From Clostridium vincentii (GTDB taxonomy: Bacteria; Bacillota; Clostridia; Clostridiales; Clostridiaceae), in the NCBI RefSeq assembly GCF_002995745.1, contig NZ_PVXQ01000007.1:1-64000 (forward strand): a stretch of 64,000 bases of DNA. Reading direction: 5' to 3'. Made by a program: the position numbers and the translations under genes. The first letter of the stretch is position 1. Each line of letters begins with the position of its first letter. The notes below the pieces were generated by a model. The model saw nothing but the letters and a program-made list of their open reading frames with translations, was not told the origin of the DNA and ran no database searches. Below, in pieces: positions 55,176-63,340 of this stretch.

Positions 55176-57263
55176 ATGAGTGAAATACTATCAAAAACAT
55201 TTTTAAAAGAATATAGAGAGGTCGAGAATACACCTTTAAGCAATATTGGTGAATTCGTTTATTTAAGAACTTATTCAAGGTATTTAGGCGATGAAAAAAG
55301 AAGAGAAAATTGGTTTGAAACTGTTCTTAGGACAACAAAATATAATATTGAACTTGGTATGGACTTCAAAAAGAAAAATGGATTAATTATAAATATGAAA
55401 AATGAGATAAAAGAAGCTGAAGCTTTATTTGATAACTTATTTAATTTAAGAACTTTTACATCTGGCAGAACCCTTTATATGGGTGGGACAGATATAGTAA
55501 AAGAATATCCACTTTCAAATTTTAATTGTTGTTTTACAATGATTGAGAAATTTCATGATTTTGTAGATGTATTTTATCTTCTTATGGTTGGTTCTGGTGT
55601 AGGAGTTAGAATTGATAAGGAATTAATAGCCGATATGCCTAAAATACGGAATATACATTTAAGTGGAATATACACTGAAGGTGTTTATAAATATACGCCA
55701 AAAGAATATATGGAAGATACAAAACTTATTTTAGATAAAAAAGATATGGCTACAATTAAAATTGGTGATAGCAAAGAAGGTTGGTGTAAGGCATTAGAAA
55801 CTTACTTCAAATTAATTACAGATGAAGAATATACTAATATCAAAAAAATAACACTTGATTATAGTTATGTTAGACCAGAAGGTGAAAGATTAAAAAGATT
55901 TGGAGGACGTGCATCTGGACACAAATCATTAAAGAGAATGTTTGAAAAGATTAATAAGGTTTGTAATAACCGTATTGATGGTATATTAAAATCAATAGAC
56001 ATTCTTGATATATCAACTATAATAAGTGAAAATGTAGTATCTGGTGGAGTAAGACGTAGTGCAATGATGATTCTTTGTAATGAAGATGATACAGATGTTA
56101 TTAATTCAAAAAGTAATATCTACAAAATAGTGAATGGAAATTGGATAGAAAATCTAGATGTTTCACATAGAAAAATGAGTAATAATTCTGTGTTATATAA
56201 AAAAAGGCCATCTTTAGATAAAATAAAAGAAATATTAAATTCCATAAAAATAAATGGTGAACCAGGATTTATTAATGGAAGTGAAGCAAAAAAAAGAAAA
56301 GATAGTTTTAAGGGTTGTAATCCCTGTGGAGAAATTTTGCTTAAATCGCATGAATGCTGTAATTTATCTACAAATAATTTAGTTGCTTTTGTAAATGAAA
56401 ATAACGAATTAGATATTGAAAATTTAGAAGAAATATTAAAATTATCTATAAGAGTAGCACTTAGAATGACTTTAGTAGATGTTGAACTTGAAGAATGGAA
56501 TAAAGTTATGAGTGAGGATAGAATAATTGGGATTTCTTTAACTGGTATGATGGATATGGTAAATAAAACAAATATGAGCTATGGACATTTAGCTAAATTG
56601 TTGAAACATTTAAGAGAGGTTGTTAGAAATGAAGGTACAAGATATTGTACTGAACTTGGAATTTCTGTACCCGAGCTTATGACTACAATTAAGCCTGAAG
56701 GATCTCTTTCAACACTTCCATGTGTAAGTTCAGGAATTCATTATTCACATTCTAATTATTATATTCGAAGAGTTAGAATTGCTACATCTGATCCATTATA
56801 CAAAATGATAGAAAAACTTAAATGTTATCCTATATATAATGAAAATGGGCAAACGGATGAAAATTGTACAACAAAAGTTATAGAGTTCCCAGTAAAATCA
56901 CCAGATGGAAAAACAAAGTATGATGTTGGAGCTATAGAACAGCTTGAACTTTATAAAATGTCAATGATAAACTGGACAGATCATAATACTTCAATTACTG
57001 TACATGTAAAAGATGAAGAATGGAATGTAGTTGCAGAGTGGTTATATGAAAATTTCGAGTATGTAGTTGGAATAACTTTTTTACCATTAATGGATGAGAC
57101 TTATCCACTTCTTCCTTATGAAGCTATAGCACAAGAAGATTATGAAGAACGTATAAAAAATATTAAGCCAATAGACTATGAATTATTAGCAGAGCTTGAT
57201 GACGACGAAGAACACGAAATCATCGATACTGAGTGTGCAACTGGAGCTTGTCCTGTAAGATAA
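55176..57263 (+). CDS. nrdJ: Adenosylcobalamin-dependent ribonucleoside-triphosphate reductase (class II RNR)
   Basis: A 695-residue monomeric class II reductase making dNTPs from NTPs with an adenosylcobalamin-derived radical. Key motifs: SNFNCCFTM near 115 (first redox Cys), SGSGVGVR-type loop near 140, SGGVRRSAMM near 289, NPCGEILL near 384 (thiyl Cys), ECCNLS near 395, PEGSLSTLPCVSSG near 507, and the C-terminal reducing pair CATGACPVR near 687. The last matches the CX4C tail of the Lactobacillus leichmannii enzyme. GGAGG ribosome site. Monocistronic, with its own terminator. Confidence 0.95.
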   Translation: MSEILSKTFLKEYREVENTPLSNIGEFVYLRTYSRYLGDEKRRENWFETVLRTTKYNIELGMDFKKKNGLIINMKNEIKEAEALFDNLFNLRTFTSGRTLYMGGTDIVKEYPLSNFNCCFTMIEKFHDFVDVFYLLMVGSGVGVRIDKELIADMPKIRNIHLSGIYTEGVYKYTPKEYMEDTKLILDKKDMATIKIGDSKEGWCKALETYFKLITDEEYTNIKKITLDYSYVRPEGERLKRFGGRASGHKSLKRMFEKINKVCNNRIDGILKSIDILDISTIISENVVSGGVRRSAMMILCNEDDTDVINSKSNIYKIVNGNWIENLDVSHRKMSNNSVLYKKRPSLDKIKEILNSIKINGEPGFINGSEAKKRKDSFKGCNPCGEILLKSHECCNLSTNNLVAFVNENNELDIENLEEILKLSIRVALRMTLVDVELEEWNKVMSEDRIIGISLTGMMDMVNKTNMSYGHLAKLLKHLREVVRNEGTRYCTELGISVPELMTTIKPEGSLSTLPCVSSGIHYSHSNYYIRRVRIATSDPLYKMIEKLKCYPIYNENGQTDENCTTKVIEFPVKSPDGKTKYDVGAIEQLELYKMSMINWTDHNTSITVHVKDEEWNVVAEWLYENFEYVVGITFLPLMDETYPLLPYEAIAQEDYEERIKNIKPIDYELLAELDDDEEHEIIDTECATGACPVR

Positions 57264-57273
57264 TATAATGATA

Positions 57274-57309
57274 AAAGTTCTCTCCTGGAATAGGAGAGAA
57301 CTTTTTTTG
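57274..57309 (+). terminator. Terminator of nrdJ
   Basis: AAAGTTCTCTCCT / AGGAGAGAACTTT stem with a five-base loop and seven Ts. Confidence 0.92.
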
Positions 57310-57354
57310 AAAAAATATGCAAATATCTAGTTGTTACAAATAATGTTGCATACA

Positions 57355-57401
57355 TAATAAAAAGACCTTATCAAATAGTAGTTAAACTAAATGATAAGGT
57401 C
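57355..57401 (-). terminator. Terminator of the tRNA-Leu gene
   Basis: GACCTTATCA / TGATAAGGTC stem. On the minus strand it is followed by TTTTT, about 15 bases past the tRNA 3' end. Confidence 0.8.
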
Positions 57402-57416
57402 GTTTTATTAAAAATA

Positions 57417-57504
57417 TGGTGCCGATGGCCGGACTTGAACCGGCACGGTATTACTACCAGAGGATTTTGAGTCCACCACGTCTGCCAATTCCATCACACC
57501 GGCA
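57417..57504 (-). tRNA. tRNA-Leu (anticodon CAA)
   Basis: On the minus strand an 88-nt class II tRNA with encoded CCA. The acceptor stem pairs TGCCGGT with ATCGGCA; the anticodon loop CTCAAAA gives CAA (reads UUG). There is a long variable arm (TGGTAGTAATACCG region), and the T-loop GGTTCAAGTCC is canonical. It is transcribed alone, opposite to its neighbours. Confidence 0.95.
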
Positions 57505-57597
57505 TATTTTCACAACAAGAATATAATACCATAACTATAAAAATAATTCAAGAAAAAAATTTTTCGTGTTAAAACGATAAAAAATTTCAATATGTGG

Positions 57598-57626
57598 TTG
57601 TTAGAAAGTGCTAGATTTGTTAGAAT
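57598..57626 (+). promoter_or_regulatory. Promoter of the NifU-like/GGGtGRT operon
   Basis: TTGTTA (57598-57603), a 17-base spacer, TAGAAT (57621-57626). The predicted transcript start is about 57633, leaving a leader of about 100 bases. Confidence 0.65.
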
Positions 57627-57630
57627 AGAA

Positions 57631-57700
57631 GTAGGGTAAAAATATCCCCCAGTGGGACAAAATTTAGCCTACCTCAATTATGTAGTTTATTATAGGCTAC
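57631..57700 (+). promoter_or_regulatory. Possible structured leader with alternative pairings
   Basis: TAGCCTAC (57665-57672) can pair either with GTAGG at 57631-57635 or with TAGGCTA at 57693-57699, so the two hairpins exclude each other. There is also a CCC/GGG pair (57645-57656). No terminator run follows; any control would act on translation or processing. I match it to no known riboswitch. Confidence 0.35.
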
Positions 57701-57733
57701 AATTATTTAATAATTAAGGAGGAGAAAATCAAT

Positions 57734-58426
57734 ATGATGTATTCAAGAGAAATTGAAGAGATGTGCGTAGTTGCGCAAGGCGCTAACCATGGACCTGCAC
57801 CAATCCCAGAAGAAGGGAAATGGGTTTTATCTAAAGAAGTAAAGGATATTTCTGGTTTAACTCATGGAATAGGCTGGTGTGCACCTCAACAAGGAGCATG
57901 TAAATTAACACTTAACGTTAAAGCCGGAATAATACAAGAAGCATTAATTGAAACAATCGGATGTTCAGGAATGACTCATTCAGCTGCAATGGCTTCAGAA
58001 ATCTTACCAGGTAAGACTATATTAGAAGCATTAAACACAGATTTAGTTTGTGATGCTATAAATACAGCAATGAGAGAATTATTCTTACAAATTGTATACG
58101 GAAGAACTCAAACTGCATTCTCAGAAGGTGGACTACCTATCGGAGCTGGACTTGAGGACTTAGGAAAGGGACTTAGATCACAAATCGGTACTATGTACGG
58201 AACAGTTGCTAAGGGACCTAGATATTTAGAAATGGCTGAAGGATATGTAACTAAGGTTGCTCTAGATGAAGATAATGAAATTACTGGATATAAATTCGTT
58301 CACCTTGGAAAGATGATGGAAATGATAGCTAAGGGACTAGACGCAAATGAAGCTTTAGAGAAATCATCAGGACAATATGGTAGAGTTGACAATGCAGTTA
58401 AACTACTTGATCCAAGACACCAATAA
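57734..58426 (+). CDS. NifU-like iron-sulfur scaffold-type protein, partner of GGGtGRT protein
   Basis: A 230-residue cytoplasmic protein. GIGWCAPQQGACKLTLNVK (about 47-65) and IETIGCSGMTHSAAMASEI (about 76-94) resemble the IscU/NifU scaffold fold with conserved cysteines, though the third NifU Cys is not obvious. This extended version is typically encoded directly before a GGGtGRT protein. ATG at 57734 or 57737 follows AAGGAGGAG. Role in Fe-S handling is inferred from fold; the true function of the pair is not established. Confidence 0.8.
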   Translation: MMYSREIEEMCVVAQGANHGPAPIPEEGKWVLSKEVKDISGLTHGIGWCAPQQGACKLTLNVKAGIIQEALIETIGCSGMTHSAAMASEILPGKTILEALNTDLVCDAINTAMRELFLQIVYGRTQTAFSEGGLPIGAGLEDLGKGLRSQIGTMYGTVAKGPRYLEMAEGYVTKVALDEDNEITGYKFVHLGKMMEMIAKGLDANEALEKSSGQYGRVDNAVKLLDPRHQ

Positions 58427-58450
58427 TTTAAAGGTAAGGAGGAATAAATT

Positions 58451-59452
58451 ATGCCATTATTTGAAAGTTATGAAAGAAGAATAGGACAAATAACTCCAGT
58501 ACTAGAAAAGTACGGAATGAAAACTATAGAAGATGCTAAGACTGTATGTGAATCAATAGGAATTGATCCATATACAATAGTTAAAGAAACTCAAAATCTT
58601 GCATTTGAAAATGCTGGATGGGCTTACACTTTAGGTGCTGCTATAGCTATAAAGAAGGGTTGTACTAAGGCTGCTGAAGCTGCTGAAGCAATCGGAGAAG
58701 GCCTACAAGCTTTCTGTATACCAGGTTCTGTTGCAGATGACAGACAAGTAGGATTAGGACACGGAAACTTAGGAGCTATGCTTTTAAGAGAAGAAACTAA
58801 GTGTTTCTCATTCTTAGCTGGTCACGAATCTTTCGCAGCTGCTGAAGGTGCTATAAAGATAGCTGAAAAAGCTAACAAAGTAAGAAAAGATCCATTAAGA
58901 GTTATTTTAAACGGTCTTGGAAAAGATGCTGCTATGATAATTTCAAGAATCAATGGATTCACATATGTTCAAACTGATTTTAACTATTATACTGGAGAAT
59001 TAACAATAGTTAGAGAAAAAGCTTATTCAGAGGGTGCAAGAGCTAAGGTTAAATGTTACGGTTCAAACGACGTAAGAGAAGGTGTTGCTATAATGCATCA
59101 TGAAGGCGTTGACGTATCAATAACTGGTAACTCAACTAACCCTACAAGATTCCAACATCCAGTTGCTGGAACATACAAGAAAGAATGTATAAATCAAGGT
59201 AAGAAGTACTTTTCAGTAGCATCAGGTGGTGGTACAGGTAGAACACTTCACCCAGATAACATGGGTTCAGGCCCTGCTTCATACGGTATGACTGATACTA
59301 TGGGAAGAATGCATTCAGATGCACAATTCGCTGGTTCATCATCAGTTCCTGCTCATGTAGAAATGATGGGATTAATCGGAATGGGTAATAACCCAATGGT
59401 TGGAGCTACAGTTGCAGTTGCTGTTGCTGTTGAAGAAGGAATGAATAAATAA
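58451..59452 (+). CDS. GGGtGRT protein (conserved, function unknown)
   Basis: A 333-residue cytoplasmic protein named for its motif, here ASGGGTGRTLHPDNM (about 257-271). Other glycine- and alanine-rich conserved blocks include GSVADDRQVGLGHGNLGAML (about 93-112) and CFSFLAGHESFAAAEGAIKI (about 118-137). Cys residues are scattered without a ferredoxin-like pattern. It starts 24 bases after the NifU-like gene with an AAGGAGG site, and both genes use common codons, suggesting high expression. Biochemical function unknown. Confidence 0.85.
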   Translation: MPLFESYERRIGQITPVLEKYGMKTIEDAKTVCESIGIDPYTIVKETQNLAFENAGWAYTLGAAIAIKKGCTKAAEAAEAIGEGLQAFCIPGSVADDRQVGLGHGNLGAMLLREETKCFSFLAGHESFAAAEGAIKIAEKANKVRKDPLRVILNGLGKDAAMIISRINGFTYVQTDFNYYTGELTIVREKAYSEGARAKVKCYGSNDVREGVAIMHHEGVDVSITGNSTNPTRFQHPVAGTYKKECINQGKKYFSVASGGGTGRTLHPDNMGSGPASYGMTDTMGRMHSDAQFAGSSSVPAHVEMMGLIGMGNNPMVGATVAVAVAVEEGMNK

Positions 59453-59473
59453 GACTAGTTAACAGTTTTGTAC

Positions 59474-60170
59474 CATTATAATAAAGTTCCCCAAACTCAT
59501 AATAAAGTTCGGGAAAAATAGATGATGGACGGCCCCGTATTTAGCCCTAATCGGCTAAATACGGGGCTTTTATTTTCGCCTATAATATAACATCAGACCA
59601 TCCCCAAAGTCCTCCACCCCCCTTTAAAAACATGAATAAAGCTCCTTATTTATTCCCTACATCCTTTCTTGTTTTTACCCCATAAATCGTAGATTAAAGG
59701 ATAGATTTTTTGCTTGAATAGTAGATAGAAGTATAGAAGGAAGAAAGTCAGCCGAAGGCTTGGAAATGATAGTATTATGGGTGATATGATGATTGATTTA
59801 AGTGCGTGAAAAGGATTGAAAAAGAGAGAGAAAAAAGGGTTTGATGAGAGATGAAGAGCAATAAAAGATTGAAGAGATGGCAGAAAAAATGCGTGAAAAA
59901 GAATAGATTAAATTGCTTTTGCTTATGCAAAAGCAGATATGAATTAGGGAGAAAAAAGGCGAGAAAAGATGGGTGAAAAGTGATTGAGATTTAGTGTTTA
60001 TTTTTGGGGAACTTTATTATGATTTCAGGTTTTTACCTTGTTTTTAATCTGTGGATAAGTCGGGAAAAAGGGGCGATTTTTGTGGGGAACTTTATTATGA
60101 TACAGAAATTGGAAATAGGGCGGGAGGGGAGATGGCGGAAGGGATTAGAGGGTGGTGGGGCGGTGGGGAT
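59474..60170. repeat. Non-coding tandem unit, copy 1 (structured RNA or mobile-element candidate)
   Basis: First of two diverged tandem units with no plausible gene. Landmarks: 17-bp repeats at 59478 and 59497; hairpin H1, a perfect 15-bp stem (59532-59546 with 59553-59567), followed by TTTTATTTT; hairpin H2 (59626-59635 with 59667-59676) followed by a T-run; a purine-rich core with the AGCC-GAA-GGCT mini-hairpin (59750-59760); hairpin H3 (TGCTTTTGC / GCAAAAGCA, 59924-59945); inverted 17-bp repeats at 60006 and 60084; and a G-rich tail. H1 may also end the GGGtGRT transcript. The short frame at 60004-60213 has repeat-derived sequence and no ribosome site. Confidence 0.7.
60141..60168 (+). other. 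G-quadruplex-capable motif
   Basis: Four G-runs, GGG, GGG, GGGG and GGGG, separated by loops of 6, 4 and 4 bases, fit the standard G4 pattern. This is striking in so AT-rich a chromosome. The equivalent G-rich tail of copy 2 is less regular. Confidence 0.5.
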
Positions 60171-60230
60171 CTTAATTAGGAGGGATCACATACAAATAAA
60201 CATCCCCATCTAATAAAAAACCTCCCCATC

Positions 60231-60815
60231 TTTCAATAAGATTTCGGGAAGAATAGATGACGGACAAGCCCTGCGTTAGCTTTTATCGGCTAAATGCAGG
60301 GCTTTTATTTTCGCCTGTTTTCAATATCAAACCATCCACCCAACCCATTTATCACCATCTTAAAGCATGAATAAAGTACAGGATTTATCCCCTGCACCAA
60401 CTCATGCTTTTATTTTTTTCCTTTCGTAAACAGCAGATTAGAGAGTAGATTTAAGGAAAGGTAAAAACGAACCGAAGGCTTGATGGGCAAGGGCTTGAGT
60501 GGGGTATGGTGATAGATTAAATGGCTGAAAAGGAAGAGAAAAAGAGAGATGAAAGATTGAAGGGGTGTAAGAATAAATGCAAGAAATTAGACAGACTAAG
60601 TTGCTTTTGCTTATGCAAAACGAGAGATAAATTAGGCAGAGAAAAGGTGGGAATAAAGTAGGGATAAGAGGTGGAAAATAGGGTAGAGATTTTGGGGAAC
60701 TTTATTATGATTTTTGTGGGGAACTTTATTATGATACAGATTTAGGAAAGAGGGCGGGAAGGTAGGTGGGAGAAGGTGTGAGAGGGAGTGGGGGATTTGG
60801 CGAGGTTTTTTATTG
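60231..60815. repeat. Non-coding tandem unit, copy 2
   Basis: Second copy, displaced about 735 bases at its left end and about 680-690 at its right, with many substitutions. Same landmark order: degenerate left repeat ending TTTCGGG (60242-60248); H1 (60268-60280 with 60289-60302) then TTTTATTTT; H2 (AAAGCATGA / TCATGCTTT, 60362-60370 with 60402-60410) then a long T-run; ACCGAAGGCT at 60471; H3 core TTTTGC-TTAT-GCAAAA (60605-60620); inverted repeats at 60694 and 60718; G-rich tail. H1 and H2 keep pairing despite sequence change. From 60840 to 61094 there are only further degenerate 17-bp repeats and AT-rich DNA. Confidence 0.7.
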
Positions 60816-61094
60816 GGGAACAAAAATTGTTCATTCATAATAAAGGTCCGAACTTTATAAAATAGTTTGAAAAAATTATAATAAAGTTTCGAAAAAATAA
60901 GGTTTTGTATATGACTTTTATGGTTGTGTACAGGCCTTTTTTTACGTTAAGATAGAGCTAGAGAAGAAAATTGTGGTGAAACTTTTGGATCGAAGGCGTA
61001 AGGGCAGATGCTAAAGAATAGGATTAAGGTTATATATTAATCTGAATTTATGCTATAGTTAACACTTCACCTGTTGGTATCATGGAGGTAATAA

Positions 61095-61355
61095 TTGTTT
61101 AATAACATTAAGTTCAAAAAGTTTGGGAAGATAATATTTTTTAATACACTATTTTTATTTTTATCGTCGTGTATGTTTAGGAACTATCTATCTTTATTAT
61201 TCTTAGGTTCTTTTGCAGTATATAATAGAAGAGTATTATCAGAAGCACGTGAAGAATCTCGGTCTGAGTACTCATGGACTGGAGCATTAATAGTAACTAT
61301 ATTTATTTTATTTATTATAATCAACTCAATTAGGTATCTTTTGTATTACTCTTAA
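61095..61355 (+). CDS. Small hypothetical membrane protein (86 aa)
   Basis: The start is TTG at 61095 with a GGAGG ribosome site about eight bases upstream. The product has a hydrophobic N-terminal segment (IIFFNTLFLFLSSC), a middle hydrophobic stretch (YLSLLFLGSFAVY), a charged loop (EAREESRSEYSW) and a C-terminal membrane helix (ALIVTIFILFIIINSIRYLL). No recognised family. It lies just beyond the repeat units and is followed by its own terminator. Confidence 0.5.
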   Translation: MFNNIKFKKFGKIIFFNTLFLFLSSCMFRNYLSLLFLGSFAVYNRRVLSEAREESRSEYSWTGALIVTIFILFIIINSIRYLLYYS

Positions 61356-61432
61356 TTGATATATTATAAACTTATATAAATAAAGAGGTAATTAAGCTAA
61401 AATAATAAATAAAATCTATAACATATGAAGAT

Positions 61433-61464
61433 AAAAAGAACTCTAGCAATGGGGTTCTTTTTTG
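61433..61464 (+). terminator. Intrinsic terminator
   Basis: AAAAAGAAC / GTTCTTTTT stem with an imperfect loop and a T-run. Confidence 0.7.
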
Positions 61465-61665
61465 TTTTCTGTAAAAATTCATTTAAAAGGAAACCTGACT
61501 AGTAATTACTCGCTGCGTAAGCTCAAGTTGTAAAATATAAAAGCCTTTATGAAAAACTTGTAGAAATTTAATAGAAAAAAATCATCCAATTTACTGTAAT
61601 AATATTAAGTAAAGCATATATATAAAGTGAAAAGACAACTACATTATACAAGGAGGGTTATTATT

Positions 61666-62409
61666 ATGAGACAAAGAAAAATTGTGAAAATAAGAATTGA
61701 TATGTACGAGGATATCAAATTAAAAATAATTGATACAAGGCCTGAAAGGGATCTTATTCAACATATTTGGTCTAGGCTTGTAAATTTAGCTGGTAAGGTT
61801 AATTTGGAAGGTGATTTATACATGTCGAAAAATATGCCATATACTATTGAAACCTTAGCAATAGAATTTAATAGAGACATTAGGCAAATTAAGTTAGCCT
61901 TAGATACATTTATAGAATTAGAAATGGTTGAACTTAATGAAGTTAATGTTTATAGAGTTAAGAATTTTGCTAAACATCAAAACATTAAGGTACAAGAAAA
62001 AATAAAGTTTAAAGATGAAGAGGTAAAAAATAAGGAAATAGTGGTAAAAGAAGATCTGAAAAAAGAGATATATGATAATAAAGATAAAGAACTTGAGAAA
62101 AAAATGGATCAGAATGAAGTTAAAGTTGTTAAAACCCAGGCTAAAGATAACTTGGAATTTACTAGTAGTAGCATTAACAAAGTTGATAATATAATTAAGG
62201 ACAAGACTAACAATAAATTGCAGGAAAATATTCTTTTACGTTTGGAAACCAAGAGAAATAAGACGATTGATAAAAAGAAGAAAAAAGAGAAAATATTTGA
62301 TTTTGCTGAGGAAGAAAATGTTGAAGATAATAGTATAGATACTTTTCAGGATTATGATGAGAACAAACCTTTGGGTGAAGGTGATGTTCCTTTGTGGTCT
62401 TTTAGATAG
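61666..62409 (+). CDS. Phage replisome organizer N-terminal domain protein
   Basis: A 247-residue protein. The N-terminal roughly 110 residues match the phage replisome-organizer winged-helix domain: KIRIDMYEDIKLKIIDTRPE, IQHIWSRLVNLAGKVN, LEGDLYMSKNMPYTIETLAI and VKNFAKHQNIK. The rest is a Lys/Glu/Asn-rich, probably disordered or coiled tail without the C-terminal DnaD-like domain. ATG at 61666 follows AAGGAGGG. Phage versions recruit helicase to the origin; this one has no phage neighbours, so it may be a domesticated or remnant gene. Confidence 0.75.
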   Translation: MRQRKIVKIRIDMYEDIKLKIIDTRPERDLIQHIWSRLVNLAGKVNLEGDLYMSKNMPYTIETLAIEFNRDIRQIKLALDTFIELEMVELNEVNVYRVKNFAKHQNIKVQEKIKFKDEEVKNKEIVVKEDLKKEIYDNKDKELEKKMDQNEVKVVKTQAKDNLEFTSSSINKVDNIIKDKTNNKLQENILLRLETKRNKTIDKKKKKEKIFDFAEEENVEDNSIDTFQDYDENKPLGEGDVPLWSFR

Positions 62410-62534
62410 AACTATCAATAATGTAGCCTTGTGAAAAAATGGCGAAATACGTTACAATATAAAATATGAGATATTTTGTCAGTCATCATATAATAAGTTG
62501 TATTAATGGGCTAAAATTTAATGGGGTGTTAAAT

Positions 62535-63238
62535 GTGAAAAAAAGAAAAGTAATTGTTATATTAGTGAGTTTAATGGTTATATGTTCAATAGCTACAATA
62601 GTAGCACTGAAATTTCCATATGATAAATTAAAGAGTTATTTAGAAAATACTGTTGATAATTTGATAATAAATAAAGTTAACGTTCCAGATGAAAGCTCAA
62701 AGATAGATACAAATGAGAATGGAATAGTTGACCCTATAGATATAGTGAATTCTGCAAGGCGAGAAGTGCAGCAGCAAACTATATATAAAGATGCATACTA
62801 TTCTTGAGGATATCCACCAGATGGCGAAGGGGTTTGCACTGATGTAATATGGAGAGGTTTCAAAGAGATAGATATATCAATTAAAGATTTGATAGATAAA
62901 GATATTAAACAAAATATGGATCAATATAAGGGCGTAAATGGAAAGGCGGATTCTAATATTGATTTTAGAAGAGTTGTAAATCAAGATGTATATTTCAAAA
63001 AAATTGTATTCAATTAACTCTAGAACTTAAGGAAGGTGATATTAATAATTTGAAAGAGTGGCAACCTGGAGATATAATAGTTTTTATTGAAGGATATGAG
63101 CATATTGGTATCATTTCAGATAAAAGGGATGAGCAAGGTATTCCTTATGTTATTCATAATTCTCACCCCTCTGCATCAGAGAGTAAATTAAGCTGGTTTA
63201 CGAGTCCAATTCATGGTCATTATAGATGGCAATATTAG
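62535..63238 (+). pseudogene. DUF1287 family protein, broken by a nonsense codon and a frameshift
   Basis: GTG at 62535 after GGGGTG starts a protein with an N-terminal membrane anchor (VIVILVSLMVICSIATIVAL). DUF1287 sequence runs across three pieces. NSARREVQQQTIYKDAYYS ends at TGA (62805-62807); the same frame continues GYPPDGEGVCTDVIWRGF to FKKIVFN; then loss of one A in an A-run near 62997-63003 shifts to LTLELKEGD, LKEWQPGDIIVF and IHNSHPSASES, ending at 63238. Relatives have Gly where the TGA lies, so GGA to TGA is the simplest explanation. Two independent lesions argue for a dead gene. Confidence 0.88.
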
Positions 63239-63340
63239 GCTGGATTATCAAGCAATCTTAAGTTGTGGATAATAAAAACAAATAATTTTTGCGTATTAAG
63301 TCATATTGTAATAAATAGAAGATAATAATGAATAAAAACA

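Larger units (their letters stand above)
59478..60893. repeat. Dispersed 17-bp repeat family TCATAATAAAGTTCCCC
   Basis: At least eight copies. Rightward orientation: 59478-59492, 59497-59513, 60232-60248 (degenerate), 60837-60852 and 60877-60893 (degenerate). Leftward (GGGGAACTTTATTATGA): 60006-60022, 60084-60100, 60694-60710, 60718-60734, all identical over 17 bases. Pairs of repeats point inward at each unit, like double terminal inverted repeats. Confidence 0.8.

Noticed and set aside
60004-60213. 69-residue open frame on the + strand inside copy 1
   Set aside because: Its sequence is the 17-bp repeat plus G-rich tail. It has no ribosome site, and the corresponding part of copy 2 does not keep the frame.
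60632-60838. 68-residue open frame on the - strand inside copy 2
   Set aside because: It is the complement of the purine-rich repeat, giving an abnormal His/Pro/Leu composition, with no ribosome site.
59474-60893. CRISPR array
   Set aside because: The repeats are few, in both orientations, with spacings from 2 bases to hundreds; no cas genes.
62805-62807. In-frame TGA of the DUF1287 gene read as selenocysteine
   Set aside because: No SECIS-like hairpin follows directly, relatives have Gly there, and a second lesion downstream already breaks the gene.
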